From PALSA-1004 sp041483135 (lineage in GTDB: Bacteria; Pseudomonadota; Gammaproteobacteria; Burkholderiales; SG8-41), in NCBI GenBank assembly GCA_041483135.1, contig JBGPFE010000017.1, positions 10,504-74,503 on the forward strand: a stretch of 64,000 nucleotides of DNA. Direction: 5' to 3'. The translations under genes and the position numbers were made by a program. This document shows, one piece after another, positions 1-9,422 of the stretch. A model generated the notes under the pieces. It was not told the origin of the DNA, did not search any database, and worked only from the letters and a program-made list of their open reading frames with translations. How positions within the stretch are numbered: the stretch's first letter is position 1; each line of letters starts with the position of its first letter.

Positions 1-83
1 TCGAACTGTAGACGGATAGCAGATTGGATTGGGATTTTCCCTGCAAATTTTGGTATGAGTGCTAGATGAGAGGTTGAGTCGCC

Positions 84-2471
84 ATGAGTACCGTACTCGA
101 GAACAAACCCGTAGCGCAGGATAACCTTGCCGAGAAGCTGAATTTCTCCAAGGGCCTGCAGTCGGTCGCCAACAAGATCCACGCGACCAGCAATATTGAC
201 GAGATCATGCTCGAATTGAGCCAGGAAATCTGCGGCCTGTTCAACGCCGACCGGCTCACGCTGTATCTCGTCAGCGAGGACAAGACCTCGATTATTTCGA
301 AAGTCAAAACGGGCCTCAACTCGTTCAAGGATCTGAAGCTGCCGATCGCCGAACAGAGCATCGCCGGCTTCGTCGCGGTAAACAAGAAAATGATCAACAT
401 CCGCGACGTCTACGACGAGAAAGAACTCAAGTCCTACAGCCCGCAGCTCAATTTCCTGAAACAGGTCGACAACAAGACCGGCTATCGCACCAAGCAGATG
501 CTGGTGGCGCCGGTGGTCGACGCGCAGAGCAAGGAACTGATCGGCGTGGTGCAAATCATCAACTCCAAGACCGGCCAGTCGTTCCCGCCGGTGATGGAGG
601 AAGGGGCAACGCATCTGTGCGAAACGCTGGCGATCGCATTCCGCCAGCGCCAGAAGCCGGTGTCCATGGTCAAGGGGAAATACGACCATCTGGTTTCGAA
701 CGCGGTGATCTCCGCCGAGGAACTCGAGTTGGCGACGCGCTCGGCGCGGCGCAAGAACCTCGATATCGAAACCGTCCTGATCGACGAGTTCCAGGTCAAG
801 TTGAGTTCGATCGGCGAGGCGCTCGCGGCCTACTTCGACGTGCCCTACGAGCCGCACAAGGCGGACCGGGTGAAGCCGATTGACCTGATGAAAAACATGA
901 GCCGTGAATTCGTCGAAAGCAGCATGTGGGTGCCGATTGATGACACAAAAGAGGGCATCATCGTGCTGACCACCGATCCGGAAAAAATCCGCGGCTCCAA
1001 GGTCGTCAATAACGTCTATCCGAAAAGCAAGATCGTCTACAAGGTGTGCTGCACCCGCGAGTTCGGCGCGACGCTTGATCTGTTTTTCGGCAGCGCTGCC
1101 GGCGGTACGCAGGGCATGGTGGACGACGGCACCAATATCGGCGATCTGCTTTCAGGCATGGATGACGAGGGCGCTGTCGAGGAAAATGAGGACGTCGAAT
1201 CGGCAGCCGCGGACAACGAGGTCGTTAAGCTCGTCAACAAAGTCATCGTCGATGCCTACAAGCAAGGCGCATCGGATATCCACATCGAGCCTTATCCGGG
1301 CAAGGGAAAAACTGAAATCCGGTTCCGCAAGGACGGCTCGCTGGAGAATTACATTTCGGTGCCGGCGGCCTACCGCAGCGCGATTGCGGCGCGCCTGAAA
1401 ATCATGTGCGATCTCGACATCTCGGAGCGGCGCAAGCCGCAGGACGGCAAGATCAAGTTCAAGAAGTACGGCCCGCTCGACATCGAGCTGCGGGTGGCAA
1501 CGATCCCGTCGCAGGGCGGCGTCGAGGACATCGTGATGCGGATTCTCGCCGCTGGCGAACCGATTCCGATCGACAAGCTCGGGCTGTCGAAGTACAACCT
1601 CGAGCAGTGCAAGGCCACGGTCTCGAAGCCGTACGGACTTTTTTTCGTGTGCGGGCCGACCGGTTCCGGCAAGACGACGACTCTGCATTCGGTGCTCGGC
1701 TATCTCAACACGCCGGACACGAAAATCTGGACCGCGGAAGACCCGGTTGAAATCACGCAGCGGGGGCTGCGCCAGGTGCAGATGAACCCGAAAGCGGGGT
1801 TGACGTTCGCCATCGCGATGAAAGCCTTCCTGCGCGCCGACCCGGACATCATCATGGTCGGTGAGATGCGCGACAAGGAAACGGTGGGCACCGGCATTGA
1901 AGCGTCACTGACCGGCCACCTGGTGTTTGCCACGTTGCACACCAACTCGGCGCCGGAATCGATCATCCGCCTGCTCGATATGGGCATGGACCCGTTCAAC
2001 TTTGCCGACGCGCTGCTCGGCATCCTGGCGCAGCGCCTGACTAAACGCCTGTGCGGCAAATGCAAGAAGCCGCACGTTGCGACGAAGGAGGAACTGCGTG
2101 CGCTGCTGGATGAGTATTCGCTCGAAATGGTGCATACCGAAACCTGGAAGAAAGACATGAAGGCCGCCAAGGAAAAGCAGTTCCAGGAATGGGTCAAGGA
2201 ATTCGGCAATGAGAAAGGCGAGATCACGTTGTATGAACACGCCGGCTGCGAAGTGTGCCGCGACTCTGGCTATAAAGGCCGGGTTGGCTTGCACGAATTA
2301 CTGATCGGCACTGACGCGATCAAGAAGAACATCCAGGAGCACGCGCGTGTCGCCGAAATGTTCGCGACCGCGCTCGAGACCGGGATGCGCACGCTGAAGC
2401 AGGACGGCATCGAGAAAGTGCTGATGGGCACTACCGACATTCACCAGGTGCGTGCAGTCTGTATCAAATAA
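84..2471 (+). CDS. GAF-domain PilB/GspE-type secretion/pilus assembly ATPase
   Basis: A hexameric ATPase of the type IV pilus/type II secretion motor family, 795 aa, expected on the cytoplasmic face of an inner-membrane pilus or secretion platform. Residues about 15-190 form a GAF domain and about 200-340 a T2SSE/MshE N-terminal-like domain. The rest is the ATPase core: Walker A GPTGSGKT at 524-531, a Walker B-like region around ADPDIIMVGEMRD, and a His box in TGHLVFATLHTNSAP. Two CxxC pairs (CGKC near 655, CEVC near 723) match the zinc-binding tetracysteine site of PilB/GspE proteins. The N-terminal GAF is unusual for a motor ATPase and suggests allosteric control. It is followed 11 bases later by an HD-GYP gene. 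The ATG at 84 has a GAGAGG upstream. The ATPase family is certain; whether it drives the pilins at 25.5 kb is inference. Confidence 0.9.
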   Translation: MSTVLENKPVAQDNLAEKLNFSKGLQSVANKIHATSNIDEIMLELSQEICGLFNADRLTLYLVSEDKTSIISKVKTGLNSFKDLKLPIAEQSIAGFVAVNKKMINIRDVYDEKELKSYSPQLNFLKQVDNKTGYRTKQMLVAPVVDAQSKELIGVVQIINSKTGQSFPPVMEEGATHLCETLAIAFRQRQKPVSMVKGKYDHLVSNAVISAEELELATRSARRKNLDIETVLIDEFQVKLSSIGEALAAYFDVPYEPHKADRVKPIDLMKNMSREFVESSMWVPIDDTKEGIIVLTTDPEKIRGSKVVNNVYPKSKIVYKVCCTREFGATLDLFFGSAAGGTQGMVDDGTNIGDLLSGMDDEGAVEENEDVESAAADNEVVKLVNKVIVDAYKQGASDIHIEPYPGKGKTEIRFRKDGSLENYISVPAAYRSAIAARLKIMCDLDISERRKPQDGKIKFKKYGPLDIELRVATIPSQGGVEDIVMRILAAGEPIPIDKLGLSKYNLEQCKATVSKPYGLFFVCGPTGSGKTTTLHSVLGYLNTPDTKIWTAEDPVEITQRGLRQVQMNPKAGLTFAIAMKAFLRADPDIIMVGEMRDKETVGTGIEASLTGHLVFATLHTNSAPESIIRLLDMGMDPFNFADALLGILAQRLTKRLCGKCKKPHVATKEELRALLDEYSLEMVHTETWKKDMKAAKEKQFQEWVKEFGNEKGEITLYEHAGCEVCRDSGYKGRVGLHELLIGTDAIKKNIQEHARVAEMFATALETGMRTLKQDGIEKVLMGTTDIHQVRAVCIK

Positions 2472-2482
2472 CGCCCGTCGCC

Positions 2483-4141
2483 ATGAATCAAATGCAGCGC
2501 TTGCCAGATCCCGCCAATCCGATCGAGCGCCTGGAGCAGCTCAACCAGATCGGGGTCGCGCTTTCGAAAGAAACCGACATCAACCGGTTGCTTGAAGCAA
2601 TCCTGCTGGCTGCGCAGAAAATCACGCGCGCGGACGGCGGGACGCTCTACCGCATGACCGAGGAGCGCACGCTGAAATTCGAGATCATGCGCAACGACAC
2701 GCTCAACATCGCGATGGGCGGCACCACCGGCGTCGAGATCCCGTTCCACCCGATACACCTGTTCGACCAGGACGGCAAACCGATCAACACGATGGTGGTG
2801 GCGTACGCGGTGCACAACGACAAGTCGGTCAATATCGCGGACGCCTACACCCAGGAGGGGTTCGACTTCTCGGGCACCAAGAACTTCGACAAGAAAACCG
2901 GCTATCGCTCGCAGTCGTTCCTGACGGTGCCGATGAAGAACCACGAAAACGAGATCATCGGCGTGCTGCAGCTGTTGAACGCCAAGGATCCCGCGACGGG
3001 TACGGTGATTGCGTTCTCGTCCGAGGACCAGCGGCTTGCCGAATCGCTCGCCTCGCAGGCCGCGATCGCGCTCACCAACCGGCTGCTGATCAATCACCTC
3101 GAAAACCTGTTCGAGTCGTTCATCAATCTGATCAACGCAGCAATCGACGACAAGTCGCCGTACACCGCCGGGCACTGCGAGCGCGTGCCGCTGCTGACCA
3201 TGATGCTGGCGGAGGCGGTCGACAACGTCCGGGTCGGCCCGCTCAAGAGCTTCAAGATGTCGGACAAAGACCGCTACGAGCTCAAGATCGCGGGACTTCT
3301 GCACGATTGCGGCAAGGTGACGACGCCGGTGCACGTAGTCGACAAGGCGACCAAGCTGGAGACGATATTCGACCGCATCCATCTGATTGATACGCGCTTC
3401 GAGGTCATCAAGCGCGATGCCGAGATCGCGCTGCTCAAGGCCAGGCTGGACGCGTTGGAGAAGGACGACAAACAGGCACTGCGCAAGATCGATCGTGACT
3501 TCGAGCTGTGCGTGCGCGAGATCAATCAAGACCGCGAATTCCTGCGCTTCTGCAACGTCGGCGGCGAGGCGATGAAGCCGGAGGACCAGGAGCGGGTGAA
3601 GCAGATCTCGGCCAAATACCGCTGGCGCGACGTCGAGGGTAACCCGGTTGATTTTCTGACCGGCGATGAGGCCGAGAACCTGACAATCCGCGCCGGCACG
3701 CTGACCGCGGCGGAGCGCCAGATCATCAATCATCACATCGAAGTCACGATCCAGATGCTCGAGGCCCTGCCGTGGCCGAGGCACTTGAAGAAAGTGCCTG
3801 AATACGCAGGCGGGCATCACGAGCGCATGGATGGCAAGGGCTATCCTCGCGGCCTCACGCGCGAGCAGATGTCGGTGCAGGCGCGGTGCATGGGGATCGC
3901 CGATATCTTCGAAGCGCTCACCGCCAAGGACAGGCCCTACAAGAAGGGCAAGACGCTGTCGGAATCGCTTTCCATCCTCGGCAAGTTCAAGCTGGGCGGG
4001 CACATCGACCCGGATCTGTTCGACGTGTTCATGTGGGAAAAGGTTTACCTCAATTACGCACAGCAGCACATGGACGCGCATCAAGTCGACGAAATCAACC
4101 TGTCCAAGATACCAGGCTACGTCCCGCCACCGCCGCAGTAA
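2483..4141 (+). CDS. GAF-HD-GYP domain protein, putative cyclic-di-GMP phosphodiesterase
   Basis: A 552-aa cytoplasmic protein. An N-terminal GAF domain (about 20-200) precedes an HD-GYP domain, the class that hydrolyses cyclic-di-GMP. The catalytic HD pair is H274-D275 in LLHDCGK, and the second signature HHERMDGKGYP lies at 445-455 with GYP at 453-455. About 170 residues separate them, more than usual, and include a charged, probably coiled segment around 310-370. The metal-binding residues look intact, so activity is plausible but unproven. It starts 11 bases after the GAF-ATPase gene and is probably co-transcribed, suggesting the pair links second-messenger turnover to motor activity. Confidence 0.87.
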   Translation: MNQMQRLPDPANPIERLEQLNQIGVALSKETDINRLLEAILLAAQKITRADGGTLYRMTEERTLKFEIMRNDTLNIAMGGTTGVEIPFHPIHLFDQDGKPINTMVVAYAVHNDKSVNIADAYTQEGFDFSGTKNFDKKTGYRSQSFLTVPMKNHENEIIGVLQLLNAKDPATGTVIAFSSEDQRLAESLASQAAIALTNRLLINHLENLFESFINLINAAIDDKSPYTAGHCERVPLLTMMLAEAVDNVRVGPLKSFKMSDKDRYELKIAGLLHDCGKVTTPVHVVDKATKLETIFDRIHLIDTRFEVIKRDAEIALLKARLDALEKDDKQALRKIDRDFELCVREINQDREFLRFCNVGGEAMKPEDQERVKQISAKYRWRDVEGNPVDFLTGDEAENLTIRAGTLTAAERQIINHHIEVTIQMLEALPWPRHLKKVPEYAGGHHERMDGKGYPRGLTREQMSVQARCMGIADIFEALTAKDRPYKKGKTLSESLSILGKFKLGGHIDPDLFDVFMWEKVYLNYAQQHMDAHQVDEINLSKIPGYVPPPPQ

Positions 4142-4162
4142 AGGCGCACGGGCCCCGCTGGA

Positions 4163-4477
4163 TTACTTGCGGGTAATGTAGACGACGAGGCCTTCGGTCG
4201 CGATCTCGACGAATTTCTCGCTATAACCCATTTCCTGCAATTCCCAGCGGAAAGTGTTGCTGAGGCGGGCTTTCTTGTAGACGCCGAGTTTGTGCTGCCG
4301 CTTGAACTCGATGGCGCGGCTGAAGGTGTCCTCGAGGATATTGGTCAATCGCTTTTGCGAAACCTTGCGCTCGCTGCCTTTATCCAGCGCCGGCGGATAG
4401 CGCTTGGCGAGTTCCTGCGCCAGGCCCTTGGCGAACGCATCGACATCCTTGCCCGAAACTGATCCGAATAAGCCCAT
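4163..4477 (-). CDS. Conserved-looking hypothetical protein, 104 aa
   Basis: I do not recognise this small soluble protein. It is rich in Lys, Arg and Glu, has no signal peptide or membrane segment, and begins MGLFGSVSGKDVDAF. The ATG at 4477 has a good Shine-Dalgarno sequence (AGGAGCG about 6 bases upstream), so it is probably expressed. It lies 26 bases downstream of the 2OG-oxygenase-like gene on the same strand and converges with the HD-GYP gene. No function is proposed. Confidence 0.6.
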   Translation of the reverse strand: MGLFGSVSGKDVDAFAKGLAQELAKRYPPALDKGSERKVSQKRLTNILEDTFSRAIEFKRQHKLGVYKKARLSNTFRWELQEMGYSEKFVEIATEGLVVYITRK

Positions 4478-4503
4478 GGTTTCGCTCCTGTTAGATAATT
4501 ATT

Positions 4504-5301
4504 TCATTCCTGATTGCCGCCGAACAGCCGTTTCAGCATTCTGATACCGACACCTGCAGTCTGTGTCAACGGCTCGTGCTTTGGTTCGATCGCGCGGATA
4601 TCGTAGAGCATCACGTCGCGTTGCACGTTCTGGTCGCCAATTGCCTCGACCCCGTGAAACGAATGATCGTTCTTGATGAAAGCGAACAGCGAATTCGGCT
4701 TGTATTCCATTGTTTTGACCTTCTGAAACTGCTGATGCGGATAATGTGGGCCGCCCTGACAGCGAAAAGCGGGGTCGCGCGGCACATAGATCGACGTGCC
4801 GAGGTGCTTGCGGGTATCATCATCGGGGCAATAAAACAGCATCGACAGCAGGCGGTGCGGCGCATCGGTATGCGGGCCGATGCTGTAATTGGTCAGATCG
4901 CGCACGACGAGCGCATCCACTTCGAAGCTGTAACGATGGTGAAACAGGTCGCCAAACCTCTGCTTCACATAAAGCTCGAATTTATCGATCATCGCCGTCA
5001 GAAAGCGCTCGGTGTGCAACCAGCTTGCGAATTCGGTCCAGAATGCACGGCGGTCCGGGGTCAATTTGTCGATGCCGGCCGGGGTGAACGGCAGCACGAA
5101 GCGCTCCGGATATGCGCCTTTGGGAACACGTCCGGTGTCGGCGAGACTGATTAAGGCCGAGGGATCCGGCCAGTTCGCGCGCAGCGCGGCATAGAAATCG
5201 TCGGGAAACACATTTTCCACGTAGATATGCGCGTACGGATACTCGCGCATCGGCGCATTTGCGATCTGGTACAGGACGTACTCTTCAACGGCGGAAGACA
5301 T
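4504..5301 (-). CDS. 2-oxoglutarate/Fe(II)-dependent oxygenase-like protein
   Basis: A 265-aa soluble protein with the iron-binding facial triad of 2OG-Fe(II) oxygenases: H144-x-D146 in IGPHTDAPH and a distal H216 in SFHGVEAI, with R228 placed to bind 2-oxoglutarate. Members of this fold hydroxylate proteins, sugars or small molecules; the substrate here is unknown. I place the start at the ATG at 5301. A TTG 18 bases upstream is possible, but either start overlaps the preceding FkbM gene, indicating translational coupling. Proximity to glycosyltransferases and methyltransferases suggests a role in decorating the same glycan or protein. Confidence 0.72.
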   Translation of the reverse strand: MSSAVEEYVLYQIANAPMREYPYAHIYVENVFPDDFYAALRANWPDPSALISLADTGRVPKGAYPERFVLPFTPAGIDKLTPDRRAFWTEFASWLHTERFLTAMIDKFELYVKQRFGDLFHHRYSFEVDALVVRDLTNYSIGPHTDAPHRLLSMLFYCPDDDTRKHLGTSIYVPRDPAFRCQGGPHYPHQQFQKVKTMEYKPNSLFAFIKNDHSFHGVEAIGDQNVQRDVMLYDIRAIEPKHEPLTQTAGVGIRMLKRLFGGNQE

Positions 5302-6115
5302 GGTTTGCGACACCGGCAAACGCGCCCTCGGTGCGAACCGAGCGTTTCACCTGATCCTGTGAATAGCTGAATCCGAGTTTTCCCATATCCAAAATCAAGG
5401 CCCGGTGTTCCTTCAGGTTGGTATTGATTTCGATCAGCACCGATTTTACCTTAGGATCGGCCAGCACGCTGCGGCAGCCCGCCAGCACCTTGTGCTCGAG
5501 GCCGTCGACATCGATCTTGATGTGGTCCGGTACCGGTACGATGCCGGCGCCGACCAGATGATCAAGCGTCGTCGCGATGCATCCTTGCGCAATCGCGGAC
5601 GGGCGCGGTTGGAGCTTAAAATCGAGTTCCTCGCCGAAGGTGTGAATCGACCCGCCGGTTACAAACTCACTGAGATACAGGAGCGAGAATCGGGTCTCGT
5701 CGGATAAAGCGGCGCAATAGCCGACAACTCGCTTGGAAAGCTTGTTCCGGACGATATTCTGATAGAGTATCGCGTAGTTTTGCGATTCAGGCTCAAAGGC
5801 ATAAACGCGCGCTGCGCGCGTCATTGCGGCCCAGATCGTATACATCCCGACGTTGGCGCCGATGTCGATCAGCACCTCGTCCGGTTTGAATCCGGCAATC
5901 CATTCAATCGTATCCGGTTCTTTGGTAAAAAAAGTATCGACGCGCCAGCGTGTTGCATAATTCGGCGTGGCAAACGCGATCTCGACGTCGTTGTGCCTGA
6001 TGATCGCCGAATGAATTTCCGATTCCGGGGCCGCTGCCGGCTTGGCTTGCGCGCGATTAGCAGGCACCTCAGCGTGCCGGCGAAATGGCCACAACAAGAT
6101 CCGGAAGATATTCAC
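5285..6115 (-). CDS. FkbM family SAM-dependent methyltransferase
   Basis: A 276-aa Rossmann methyltransferase. The SAM-binding loop is VLIDIGANVGMY, followed by YAFEPES (acidic residue for the ribose) and IKIDVDGLEHKVLAG, the late motif typical of FkbM enzymes, which O-methylate sugars and related hydroxyls. The start is a GTG at 6115, with a promoter-like sequence about 90 bases upstream at 6211-6240. It overlaps the oxygenase gene and diverges from the TPR-glycosyltransferase array. Family assignment is firm; the substrate is unknown, with a sugar of the neighbouring glycan the natural guess. Confidence 0.83.
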   Translation of the reverse strand: MNIFRILLWPFRRHAEVPANRAQAKPAAAPESEIHSAIIRHNDVEIAFATPNYATRWRVDTFFTKEPDTIEWIAGFKPDEVLIDIGANVGMYTIWAAMTRAARVYAFEPESQNYAILYQNIVRNKLSKRVVGYCAALSDETRFSLLYLSEFVTGGSIHTFGEELDFKLQPRPSAIAQGCIATTLDHLVGAGIVPVPDHIKIDVDGLEHKVLAGCRSVLADPKVKSVLIEINTNLKEHRALILDMGKLGFSYSQDQVKRSVRTEGAFAGVANHVFRR

Positions 6116-6210
6116 TGGAACGATCCGGCGGTGAGGGGATGCGGGTGGCGCGCAGCGCGGGTATTCCGCCGCGCAGCAGCGAGGTTTTCTTAAAAAAATG
6201 AATCGGTTAC

Positions 6211-6240
6211 ATTATCATGTTGGAACGATTACCGAGTCAA
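6211..6240 (-). promoter_or_regulatory. Putative sigma-70 promoter for the FkbM/oxygenase operon
   Basis: On the minus strand TTGACT (6235-6240) and GATAAT (6211-6216) are separated by 18 bases. The stretch is AT-rich compared with its surroundings and lies about 95 bases upstream of the GTG at 6115. The rest of the 6116-6298 divergent gap shows no clear promoter for the plus-strand array. Confidence 0.45.
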
Positions 6241-6298
6241 TAGCACGCGGCTTCCTGTAATATGCAGCTGCCAACCGTATGCCTGCGCCTACATTGTG

Positions 6299-8041
6299 AT
6301 GCTTAGCAATTTGTTGTTGCGCATCTTCGGGCGCGCGGCCCGCGTCAAGGCGGCTGGCCGCCAGGCCGTCGACGAATGTCTGCAGCAGGGATATCGCAGC
6401 CAGCAGGCGGGAGAGCAGGCGGCGGCTGAGCGCTGCTACCGGCGTGCGCTCGAACTCGATCCCGGCAATGTCGACGCGCATTATCTGCTCGGGGCCCTGC
6501 TCGGTCAGACTGGTAATCTCGCCCGAGCGGCAGCACACCTCGATCAGGCGCTCGCCCTCAAATCCGATTTCGCCGACGCGCACGCCGCACGCGGCAACGT
6601 GTTGCTGCTGCTGGACCATCGGCAAGCTGCGGCCGCGAGCTATGAGCGGGCGCTCCGCCTTGATCCCGGCCACGCCGCGGCGCATTTCAATCTGGGGTTG
6701 ATTCAGCAGGGCGCCGGCGAACACGCTGAGGCGCTGGGGCATTTTGAGCGTGCCTATGCGCTGGCGCCGGACCTTCCCGATCTGCTGAAAAACCTGACGC
6801 TGCTGCAAATCGAGTTCGAACGCTTCGACGCAGCCGAGTCCGCGCTGCAACGGGTGCTGGAGCAGGAGCCGCAACACTATGATGCGTTAAAGTGCCTGGG
6901 ACTCACGCTGCAGAAAATGCACCGCCCGGAGCGGGCGCTTCAATACTACCTCAGGGCAAGCGCGCTTGACGGCGCTGACGCAGAACTGCTCAATAACCTG
7001 GGCATCGTGCTGCAGGATCTCGGGCGGCTCGATGAGGCAATTGCAAGCTACGATGCGGCCATCGCGCTCAAGCCCGATTTCGCGCTGGCGATATGGCACC
7101 GTTCGCTGGCATATCTGCTGCAACACAATTTCACACGCGGCTGGCCCGACTACGAGTTGCGGTTGATCAGCGCCGAGCAGCCACGGCGCCCGATCCAGTT
7201 TCCGCGCTGGGATGGGACCGCGCTGGCCGGCAGAAAGATACTCGTGTTCGCGGAACAGGGTTTGGGCGACGAAATCATGTTTGCGTCGTGTCTGCCGCAG
7301 GTAATCGCCGCGAGCGCACACTGTGTGATCGAGTGCTCGGCCAAGCTCGAGACGATATTCCGGCGCTCGTTTCCCGCCGCCACCGTTTACACGGCGAGCG
7401 CGGATCGGACGCTGCCGCAGAGCGTGCGCGACGCGGGTATCGACGTCCAGCTCCCGATCGGGAGCCTGCCGCTGCACCTGAGGAGGAGTCGCGCAGACTT
7501 CCCCCGACATGAGGGTTATCTCAAGGCCGACACCGTACGGGTCGCCGATTGGCAGGCACGGCTCGCAGCGCTGGGACCAGGCCTGAAGGTGGGCGTTTCC
7601 TGGTGCGGGGGCACGGCCAGGTCACGCCGTCCGGTGCGCTCTATCCCGCTGGCGCAATGGCTGCCGATTATGCAGGTCGGGAACGCGCACTTCATCGACC
7701 TGCAGTACACTGACTGTCGCGCTGAAATTGATGCGTTGCGGGCCGCAACCGGGGTGCGCGTCCACAGCTGGGAAGAGGCGCGCGCTGATTATGAGCATAC
7801 GGCTGCCCTGGTTGCGGCGCTCGACCTCGTCATCGGCGTGTGCACAGCGGTGATTCATCTCGGCGGCGCGCTGGGCAGACCGGTCTGGGTGATGGCCCCG
7901 TTCAGCCCGGAATGGCGCTACGGAATTGCTGGCGAAACCATGCCTTGGTATCCTTCCGTGCGCGTGTTCCGGCAGCCGGTATATGGCGCCTGGGATGCGG
8001 TGATCAACGCAGTGGCACAATCCCTGCGAGGGATGGCTTAA
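6299..8041 (+). CDS. TPR protein with C-terminal GT9-like glycosyltransferase domain (array member 1)
   Basis: A 580-aa protein. The first residues, MLSNLLLRIFGRAARVK, form a short hydrophobic/basic helix also found on its paralogues. About seven TPR units follow (about 30-270), with typical A-x-x-x-Y-x-x-A-L/P-D repeats. The C-terminal half begins FAEQGLGDEIMFASCLP and continues with GVSWCGG and a late WVMAPFSPEWRYG...PWYPS block, resembling heptosyltransferase-like (GT9) fold enzymes. It probably transfers a sugar to a protein or glycan docked on the TPRs; donor and acceptor are unknown. GTG (6296) and ATG (6299) are adjacent; I use the ATG. It is the first of six paralogues in the array. 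Confidence 0.8.
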   Translation: MLSNLLLRIFGRAARVKAAGRQAVDECLQQGYRSQQAGEQAAAERCYRRALELDPGNVDAHYLLGALLGQTGNLARAAAHLDQALALKSDFADAHAARGNVLLLLDHRQAAAASYERALRLDPGHAAAHFNLGLIQQGAGEHAEALGHFERAYALAPDLPDLLKNLTLLQIEFERFDAAESALQRVLEQEPQHYDALKCLGLTLQKMHRPERALQYYLRASALDGADAELLNNLGIVLQDLGRLDEAIASYDAAIALKPDFALAIWHRSLAYLLQHNFTRGWPDYELRLISAEQPRRPIQFPRWDGTALAGRKILVFAEQGLGDEIMFASCLPQVIAASAHCVIECSAKLETIFRRSFPAATVYTASADRTLPQSVRDAGIDVQLPIGSLPLHLRRSRADFPRHEGYLKADTVRVADWQARLAALGPGLKVGVSWCGGTARSRRPVRSIPLAQWLPIMQVGNAHFIDLQYTDCRAEIDALRAATGVRVHSWEEARADYEHTAALVAALDLVIGVCTAVIHLGGALGRPVWVMAPFSPEWRYGIAGETMPWYPSVRVFRQPVYGAWDAVINAVAQSLRGMA

Positions 8042-8092
8042 GCCCGGTCAACCCGCATATGCAGAGCGGTACTCACGTCAGCAGAGGCGGTT

Positions 8093-8743
8093 ATGAATTA
8101 CAGTCGCGCAAACCCGAGCAGTCGATATCTCGATTTGCAAGCCATGTATCGACAGATGCACCAGCAAGGCGAGCAATTTCTCGGCACACCTCCGGAGAAG
8201 ACTTTTCCCGGCTTCAGTCTCGACGCCCAGGTCGGGCGGATCAAGGATCTGGTCGCCCGCACCGGCGCGCAGACCATACTGGACTATGGTTGCGGCAAAG
8301 GCCTGCAATATCAGCCGCGGCCGATCAGTGATGGCAGCGGCGTGCAATGGCCGGGCGTGCTCGATTACTGGGATATCGACGAGGTGGTTTGCTACGATCC
8401 ATGCTACGGGCCGTACAGCCAGCTGCCGCAGGGCAAGTTCGACGGCGTGATTTCGACCGATGTGCTCGAGCACTGTCCCGAGCCGGACGTGCCGTGGATC
8501 ATCGACGAGATTTTCGGTTACGCGACACGCTTCGCATTCGCCAACGTTGCCTGTTACCCGGCGCGCAAAAGGCTGCCCAACGGGGAGAATGCCCACTGCA
8601 CGATCAAGCCGGTCGAATGGTGGCGGGACCTGGTGCGCGATATTGCGTCACGCTATCCGGGAGTGGAATGGGAATTCTGGGTTCAGTTCCAGGCCGATAC
8701 GGCGCAGGGCAAGCAGTATATCGAGCAGAAGATCAGCGGGTGA
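8093..8743 (+). CDS. SAM-dependent methyltransferase, paralogue of the gene at 17037
   Basis: A 216-aa class I methyltransferase-like protein. The SAM loop is ILDYGCGKGLQY, and FDGVISTDVLEHC is the usual post-motif of small-molecule methyltransferases. A conserved NGENAHCT segment near residue 165 is shared with the second copy at 17037, which has the same length and very similar sequence. The ATG follows an AGAGG ribosome site. The pair suggests two similar methylation or SAM-binding steps within one locus. The substrate is unknown. Confidence 0.78.
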   Translation: MNYSRANPSSRYLDLQAMYRQMHQQGEQFLGTPPEKTFPGFSLDAQVGRIKDLVARTGAQTILDYGCGKGLQYQPRPISDGSGVQWPGVLDYWDIDEVVCYDPCYGPYSQLPQGKFDGVISTDVLEHCPEPDVPWIIDEIFGYATRFAFANVACYPARKRLPNGENAHCTIKPVEWWRDLVRDIASRYPGVEWEFWVQFQADTAQGKQYIEQKISG

Positions 8744-8837
8744 GCGCGCCGGTGCGTCTATACGCATGCCGCCCGCATGGGCGCAGTCCGGGACTTTATG
8801 ATGTCGGCCGGCCGTATTAAAGAGTTACGGGCGCCTT

Positions 8838-9422
8838 ATGCAGAATTCAAAGCAAAAACTTCATCTCGGTTGCGGCAGAACCATCCTCGAGGGCTGGATC
8901 AACGTTGACTCTAGGCAGCTGCCCGGCGTCGATGTCGTGGCCGATTTCGATGATTGCCGAAACACGCCACTGCCGTTCGCAGACAACAGCGTAGACGAGT
9001 TCCTGGCCAGCCATCTGATCGAGCATCTGGCGCAGCCGCTGCCTTTCATGCAGGAGCTGTATCGCATTGCGCGCGCCGACGCGGTAGCGGTATTCAGGCT
9101 GCCGTACGGATCGAGCGACGAGGCGTACGAGGACCCGACCCATGTCCGCCAGTATTTTCTCAATTCGTTCGGGTATTTTTCACAGCCGCATTACTGGCGC
9201 GCCGATTACGGTTATCGGGGCGACTGGGAAACTGAGACGATAACACTGCGGGTGGATGCCGAAAAACACCCTGGAAAAACGTCGGAGCAGATCATGCAGG
9301 AAGTGCACACGCTGCGTAACGTGGTGCGCGAGATGGTCGTGGAGTTGCGGGCGATCAAGCCGCCGCGCGCGCCCAAAGCGGAGCTGCAAAAAGGCTGCCG
9401 CATCAACATCAAGCTCGTCTGA
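8838..9422 (+). CDS. Class I SAM-dependent methyltransferase
   Basis: A 194-aa methyltransferase of the type-11-like group: KLHLGCGRTILEGWINVD is the SAM-binding segment and DEFLASHLIEHL corresponds to the active-site-facing loop. The C terminus is basic (KAELQKGCRINIKLV). The stop codon overlaps the ATG of the next gene (TGATG at 9420-9424), so it is translationally coupled to the GT41 enzyme. The homologues I recall are found in O-antigen and capsule loci, where they modify sugars or lipid carriers; the target here is not evident. Confidence 0.75.
   Translation: MQNSKQKLHLGCGRTILEGWINVDSRQLPGVDVVADFDDCRNTPLPFADNSVDEFLASHLIEHLAQPLPFMQELYRIARADAVAVFRLPYGSSDEAYEDPTHVRQYFLNSFGYFSQPHYWRADYGYRGDWETETITLRVDAEKHPGKTSEQIMQEVHTLRNVVREMVVELRAIKPPRAPKAELQKGCRINIKLV

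Noticed and set aside
2441..4084. A 547-codon open frame opposite the HD-GYP gene
   Set aside because: Fully antisense to a gene with intact catalytic motifs and lacks any recognisable domain.
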